Source: Aquimonas sp041395245 (GTDB lineage: Bacteria; Pseudomonadota; Gammaproteobacteria; Xanthomonadales; Xanthomonadaceae). Taken from it: 64,000 bases of DNA. This document shows positions 59,897-64,000 of the stretch, piece by piece. The stretch is from NCBI GenBank assembly GCA_041395245.1, contig JAWLAY010000022.1:1-64000 (forward strand). Direction: 5' to 3'. Position 1 is the stretch's first letter. The number at the start of each line of letters is the position of its first letter. The notes under the pieces were generated by a model. The model worked only from the letters and a program-made list of their open reading frames with translations, had not been told where the DNA came from and made no database searches. A program made the translations under genes and the position numbers.

Positions 59897-61178
59897 GTCT
59901 TCCGCTGACATTGCGCAGTCGTGTGGCCATTCTGTTGGCGTTGACCGTGTTCCTGATTGCCCTGCTGGCCGGCGGGCTGATCATTCTTCAGACTCTTCGC
60001 AGTGGCAGCCTGCAGATTGCCTCGCTGGCCCATGCGGCGCTGATCGCTGCGGACCAGCCCCTCGCATCACAGGGCATGACGGGGGATGCCGAAACGACAA
60101 CGCCACACGAAGTACGCGTGCGCCGCACAGCGCAGCCACCGGTTGATTTCCCCCAGGACGTCCGACCCTTCGTGATGAGCATTCGTGCGGATGTCGAGCG
60201 CTTGGCGGGCGATGCCTCGCGCGTGCGCTTGACCGAAGAGCAGGGCATCCACGTCTGGTTGCGGAGCCGTTACTCCGACGACTGGCTCGGCATTCGTGTC
60301 GAGCCTCTGCGCGAACCCGTGGTGGTGGGTTCATTGCTGGCGCTGGGCTTGGCAGCAGCGCTGGTCGCGCTGGCGGCGGGCTGGATCGCGAAGATCAGTC
60401 TGCGTCCGCTGGAACGGCTTGCTCGTGGCGCACCGGCCTTGTTGCAGGGTGGCGTGATGCCGGCCCTGAGTTCGCGTGCACCACGCGAGATTCACGCCTT
60501 GGCGAAGGTGCTGAAAGACGCTGGTGATCGGGTGCGGCGGGATACCCGCGAGCGGGAAATGATGTTGGCCGGGGTGTCGCATGATTTGCGAACGCCCTTG
60601 GCCAGATTGCGCTTGGCTTTGGAACTGGGGGATGCCGAAGATCCGCTACGTCGTGCGGCCATGGTGGATGACATCGAGGCGGCGGATGCGATCATCGGTA
60701 CGTGGCTCGACTACGTGCGCGAGTCGAGTGACGAATCGCTCGTGGAAATGCCGGTCGATGCCATCCGCGAATGGTTCGCCAACCTGTCGCTCGCCACGCC
60801 CTGGCAGTTGGAGATCGTTGCGTCGTCCAGCCATTTGCGCGTGCGGCCGCGCTGGCTGCAGCGGGCATTGCGCAACCTGATCGAAAACGCCGGGCGACAC
60901 GGCAGGCCGCCGTTTCACTGTGTGCTGCGGCAGCAGGGCGGTGCCTGCGTCATCGAAGTTCGCGACCATGGCGACGGCGTGTCGGAGGCGATCATCGAAC
61001 GCCTTCGCGAGCCCTTCTTCGCGCCGACAGCGCCCGCAATAGGCCGGGCAGCGGTCTGGGGCTGGCCATCGTTGCCCGCGCGGCGGCGCTGCATGGCGGC
61101 GAGATGCGCATCGAGAACGCGCAGCCCGGCTTGCGTGTGCGGATCCGTTTGCCGACGGCCTTCGAGTCCGATCAATAG
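59893..61178 (+). pseudogene. EnvZ/CpxA-type sensor histidine kinase with frameshift before the G box
   Basis: The start is GTG 59893, overlapping the regulator stop. Two membrane helices (about 12-32 and 140-160) flank a periplasmic sensor region; a HAMP-like linker and the H box follow (His230, GVSHDLRTPLARLRLAL), then N box (LRNLIENAGRHG). At 61020 the frame breaks. The continuation that encodes the G2 box (GSGLGLAIVARAAALHGGEM) is in another frame ending at TAG 61176-61178. Inserting one base after 61020 restores the motif. Unrepaired, the frame runs to 61209 with an Arg/Pro-rich tail. Either the gene is damaged or the assembly has a one-base error. Confidence 0.85.
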
Positions 61179-62083
61179 ACGCGCGGCTGGCCTTCCGGCC
61201 GGGTCTTGAAGCGCTTGTGAATCCACAGGTATTGGCTGGGCGCTTCGCGCACCATGGCCTCGACTTCACGACTGACCGCCGCCGTGTCGGCGACCACATC
61301 GCTACTGGGAAAGTCCGCCAGTGGTGCGCCGATACGCAGAATGTACCGGCCGCCTTCGCGGCGATGGAAGAACGGCACCACCGCCGCACCCGAAAGGCGC
61401 GCAAGCTGGTGCGTGGCGGTGATGGTGGAAGCGGGAATGTCGAAAAACGGAACAAACACCGCTTCCTTGCCGCGCATATCCTGATCGGGTGCGTACCACA
61501 GCACACCGCCCTGCTTGAGGTGACGAATCGCGCCACGCAGTTCTTCGCGTTTGAACATCGCGCAGGCGTATTTCAGACGCCCCGCCAGCACGGCGGCTTC
61601 GAAAGCGGGTTCTGCATGGGCCCGATACATGCCTGCGACCGGCACATGGCGGGTCAGCAGACGGCCGCAGACTTCCAGCGTGGTGAAGTGACCTGACACC
61701 AGCAATGCACCGCGATTCGCTGCCTGCAGTGCTTGCAGATGCTGCAGTCCTTCGATGTGCACGTCTTCCGCCAGCGCATCGATATCGCCGAACCAGGCGC
61801 GCGAAAACTCGAACAGACCAATGCCCAGGTCCGCAAAGCTCTCGCGCAGCAGGGCGGCGCGTTGCGCGTCGTCCCAGTACGGAAAACACAGCGCGATGTT
61901 GCGCCGGGCCACGCGCCGACGTGGTCCGGCCAGTAACGCGAGCAGACCTCCCACGGCGCGACCGAGGCGTTGTTGCCAGGCCCAGGGAATGCGCGCCAGC
62001 GTGCTCATCAGGGTCACGCCCAGACGGGCGGGCCAATGCCGTGGTGAACGGAAACGGGAGCGGTCTGGTGCGGGCGTCGTCAT
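61172..62083 (-). CDS. lpxL: Lipid A biosynthesis acyltransferase (LpxL/HtrB family)
   Basis: I chose ATG 62083 (MTTPAPDRS); the longer frame is rejected because it adds basic low-complexity sequence. The 303-residue product has a membrane-associating N-terminus and the acyltransferase motif HFTTLE (HxxxxE) at SGHFTTLEVCGRLL. It also has family features VAGMYRAHAEPAFEAAV, GGVLWYAPDQD and SQYLWIHKRFKTRPEGQPRVY. It adds a secondary acyl chain to Kdo2-lipid IVA or a related precursor. It overlaps the end of the repaired kinase gene by 7 bp in convergent orientation and is divergent from waaA, its pathway neighbour. Confidence 0.93.
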   Translation of the reverse strand: MTTPAPDRSRFRSPRHWPARLGVTLMSTLARIPWAWQQRLGRAVGGLLALLAGPRRRVARRNIALCFPYWDDAQRAALLRESFADLGIGLFEFSRAWFGDIDALAEDVHIEGLQHLQALQAANRGALLVSGHFTTLEVCGRLLTRHVPVAGMYRAHAEPAFEAAVLAGRLKYACAMFKREELRGAIRHLKQGGVLWYAPDQDMRGKEAVFVPFFDIPASTITATHQLARLSGAAVVPFFHRREGGRYILRIGAPLADFPSSDVVADTAAVSREVEAMVREAPSQYLWIHKRFKTRPEGQPRVY

Positions 62084-62181
62084 GGCTTCAGTGTAGCGGA
62101 GCCACGACGTCCGACTTGTGGCGTGCAGCCCCGCGCGGCGCGACAGCCAGTGCGGACGGGCCTTCCGGTATCCTGTTGCAC

Positions 62182-63537
62182 ATGTCCACGTCCTCGCCGC
62201 CCCGCGCATTGATGCGCTTCATGCAAGCCATCTACACCGGGGTGATGTATGTCCTCACGCCTTTGATCCTGTACCGGCTGGCGGCGCGCGGCCTGCGCAT
62301 GCGCGGCTACTTCGCGCGCTGGATGGAGCGCTTCGGTGCCTTCGATGATCCGCACATCCGTGAGAGCATCTGGATTCATGCCGTTTCGGTCGGTGAAGTG
62401 AATGCCGCGGCGCCCTTGATCGAAGCACTGCGCGCCCGTTACCCGGCGCATCCGTTCGTGGTGACCACGGTGACACCGACCGGCTCCGACCGCGTGCGGC
62501 AGATCTGGAAGGACCGCGTGGTGCATGTCTATCTGCCCTACGACTTGCCGCGTTCGATCAATCGATTTCTCGACAAGATTCAGCCGCGCATCGCCGTGGT
62601 GATGGAAACCGAAATCTGGCCGAATCTGTTCCGTCTATGTGCCGCGCGAAGCATTCCGGTCGTGGTCGCCAACGCACGCCTTTCCGACAAGTCACTGCGT
62701 GGCTATGGCCCTGTGCGTCCCCTGGCTGCCGAGGCGATCCGTAGCGCGCGCTTCGTCGCGGCGCAGTCGCCGCAGGATGCCGAGCGACTGCTGGCGCTGG
62801 GTGCGCAACCGTCACGATTGCGCGTGGTGGGCAATCTGAAGTTCGACATGCAGGTCAATCCCGCCTTTTTTTCGCAGGCGCAGATCTGGCGCAAGGATTG
62901 GGGGGCGCAGCGGCCGGTATGGATTGCGGCCAGCACCCACGAAGGCGAAGAGCTCGCGGTGATCGAAGCGCATTCACGCCTGTTGCATCGCTTCCCTGAT
63001 GCCTTGTTGCTGGTGGCGCCGCGCCACCCGGAACGCTTCAAGCCGATGGTGGCTCTATGCCGCAGCTTTGGATTCGCCACCCGCACGCGGAGCGACGACG
63101 ACCGTGCCGATGAGGACACGCAGTGTTTCGTCATCGACACCTTGGGCGAACTGGTGCGCTTCATTGCCGCCGCCGACATCGCCTTTGTGGCCGGATCGCT
63201 GGAACCGATTGGCGGCCACAATGTGCTGGAGCCTGCCGCACTGGGTGTGCCGGTGATCGTCGGGCCACACACCTTCAACTTCGAAGAAGTCACCGATCTG
63301 CTGCTGGAGCGCGGTGCCGCCGAGCGCGTGCGCGATTCCGAACATCTGGCGCAGGTGCTGCAGTCCTTGCTGGGCGATACCGCACGACGTGGGCATATGG
63401 GTGAGGCGGGCTGCCGCACGGTGGCGCGCGAACGCGGCGCGGTTGAGCGCACCCTCGAAATTATTGGTCGCGTGTTGCGCAACGAAGACGAACCCGGCGC
63501 GGACGCCAGCGACGCCCGTCCTGTCGTGGTGGATTGA
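62182..63537 (+). CDS. waaA: 3-deoxy-D-manno-octulosonic acid (Kdo) transferase
   Basis: ATG 62182 gives 451 residues; ATG 62212 is an alternative. The N-terminus has the membrane-anchoring region of WaaA (MRFMQAIYTGVMYVLTPLILYRL). Landmarks are IWIHAVSVGEVNAAAPLIEALRARYP, TPTGSDRV, YLPYDLP, METEIWPNL, NARLSDKS, RFVAAQS, GNLKFDM, STHEGEE, APRHPERF and GGHNVLEPAALGVPVIVGPHTFNFEEV. It transfers Kdo from CMP-Kdo to lipid A precursor. It lies back to back with lpxL, consistent with shared use in lipid A-Kdo assembly. Confidence 0.96.
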   Translation: MSTSSPPRALMRFMQAIYTGVMYVLTPLILYRLAARGLRMRGYFARWMERFGAFDDPHIRESIWIHAVSVGEVNAAAPLIEALRARYPAHPFVVTTVTPTGSDRVRQIWKDRVVHVYLPYDLPRSINRFLDKIQPRIAVVMETEIWPNLFRLCAARSIPVVVANARLSDKSLRGYGPVRPLAAEAIRSARFVAAQSPQDAERLLALGAQPSRLRVVGNLKFDMQVNPAFFSQAQIWRKDWGAQRPVWIAASTHEGEELAVIEAHSRLLHRFPDALLLVAPRHPERFKPMVALCRSFGFATRTRSDDDRADEDTQCFVIDTLGELVRFIAAADIAFVAGSLEPIGGHNVLEPAALGVPVIVGPHTFNFEEVTDLLLERGAAERVRDSEHLAQVLQSLLGDTARRGHMGEAGCRTVARERGAVERTLEIIGRVLRNEDEPGADASDARPVVVD

Positions 63538-63573
63538 GCAAGTCTGCGCTGGCGGCGGCACCGCCGACTCAGG

Positions 63574-64000
63574 TCAAACGTCCCCGTCCGTTGCCCAGCC
63601 CTCGCCGCTGCCGCGTTGAATCACCTGGTCGCTGTCCAGTACATCGCCTGCGGGAATCGCCTCAGCGTGCTGCAGCGCCTGGTAAATCGGCGCAAAGTCC
63701 TGCTGGGTGGCGTTGAAAAGTTGTTCGAAATCGTCGATGACGAAGTAGGTCTTCTGATAGCTGTCGATCCGATAGCGGGTGCGCATCAGGCGTGTCAGGT
63801 CGAAGCCGATGCGGTTCGGTGCAGCGCTTTCAAGGCAATGGTGTGACTCACCGGACGAGCTGAGGATGCCCGCGCCGTAGATGCGCAGTTCGCCGTGTTG
63901 GCGGATCAACCCGAACTCCACCGTGTACCAGTACAGCCGCGTCAGATGCGTCAATGCCTCGCTGCCCAGACCGTGCGCTCGTACGCCACCGGCGCCGTAG
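63574..64000 (-). CDS. phhA: Phenylalanine 4-monooxygenase, C-terminal part (runs off the window)
   Basis: The frame is open to the right edge, so the start and the two iron-binding His are outside. The visible 142 residues include LTRLYWYTVEFGLI with the third iron ligand Glu, RIYGAGILSSSGESHHCLES, PNRIGFDLTRLMRTRYRIDSYQKTYFVIDDFEQLF, all characteristic of bacterial PhhA. It converts phenylalanine to tyrosine using a pterin cofactor. The C-terminal tail beyond the core is short and acidic. It is convergent with waaA (36-bp gap). Confidence 0.94.
   Translation of the reverse strand, partial: YGAGGVRAHGLGSEALTHLTRLYWYTVEFGLIRQHGELRIYGAGILSSSGESHHCLESAAPNRIGFDLTRLMRTRYRIDSYQKTYFVIDDFEQLFNATQQDFAPIYQALQHAEAIPAGDVLDSDQVIQRGSGEGWATDGDV

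Overview
The window looks like a high-GC gammaproteobacterium of the Xanthomonadales/Lysobacterales type. The signs are two-domain glnE, lpxL and waaA, a phenylalanine hydroxylase, many secreted S9/M3 peptidases and BNR-repeat proteins, a Xanthomonas-like integron integrase with attC sites, and dispersed repeats near genes. This placement is an inference from gene content; no rRNA or other marker gene is present. I saw no tRNA, rRNA or CRISPR array.

Layout. (1) 0-7.5 kb: a multihaem cytochrome locus. A membrane-protein C-terminus is followed by two very large c-type cytochromes (24 CxxCH motifs; 25 CxxCH plus one CxxxCH), then an outer-membrane barrel protein with a TPR region and a CcmI-like cytochrome c maturation protein. 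Together they suggest an envelope-spanning electron conduit. (2) 7.6-16.1 kb: a secreted protein of unknown role, glnE, a CapA-type protein, and a reverse-strand MacA/MacB-like adaptor-ATPase-permease operon whose genes overlap by 4 bp. (3) 16.5-25.3 kb: a chromosomal integron. intI reads leftwards, an attI core follows, and a rightward array of about nine small cassettes carries mostly unknown genes, a membrane-anchored XRE protein and a HigBA-type toxin-antitoxin pair. The array is broken by a decayed IS21-family element embedded in duplicated 5' pieces of the neighbouring yfaP-like gene. (4) 25.7-36.1 kb: an alpha-2-macroglobulin locus with the gene order of E. coli yfaA-yfaT-yfaS-yfaQ-yfaP, plus an extra yfaP-like paralogue at the left edge.

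(5) 36.1-49.4 kb: small secreted proteins, then a peptidase-rich stretch: an AT-richer S9 enzyme, a divergent RimK-like ligase/GNAT pair, a prolyl endopeptidase, a lipoprotein oligopeptidase B and an M3 oligopeptidase A whose last codons and stop lie in a MITE-like repeat. (6) 49.4-57.5 kb: a coniferyl-aldehyde-type dehydrogenase, two large secreted BNR/sortilin-like proteins and a LolA-like protein. (7) 57.8-64 kb: a Gly/Ala-rich secreted protein, a Spy/CpxP-like protein, an OmpR/EnvZ-type two-component system whose kinase has a frameshift before its ATP-binding G box, lpxL, waaA and the C-terminal part of phhA.

The points most worth following are the two repeat-built cytochromes with their barrel protein, and the integron, where a short ORF with a strong ribosome binding site runs through attI and stops on the start codon of the first cassette gene.
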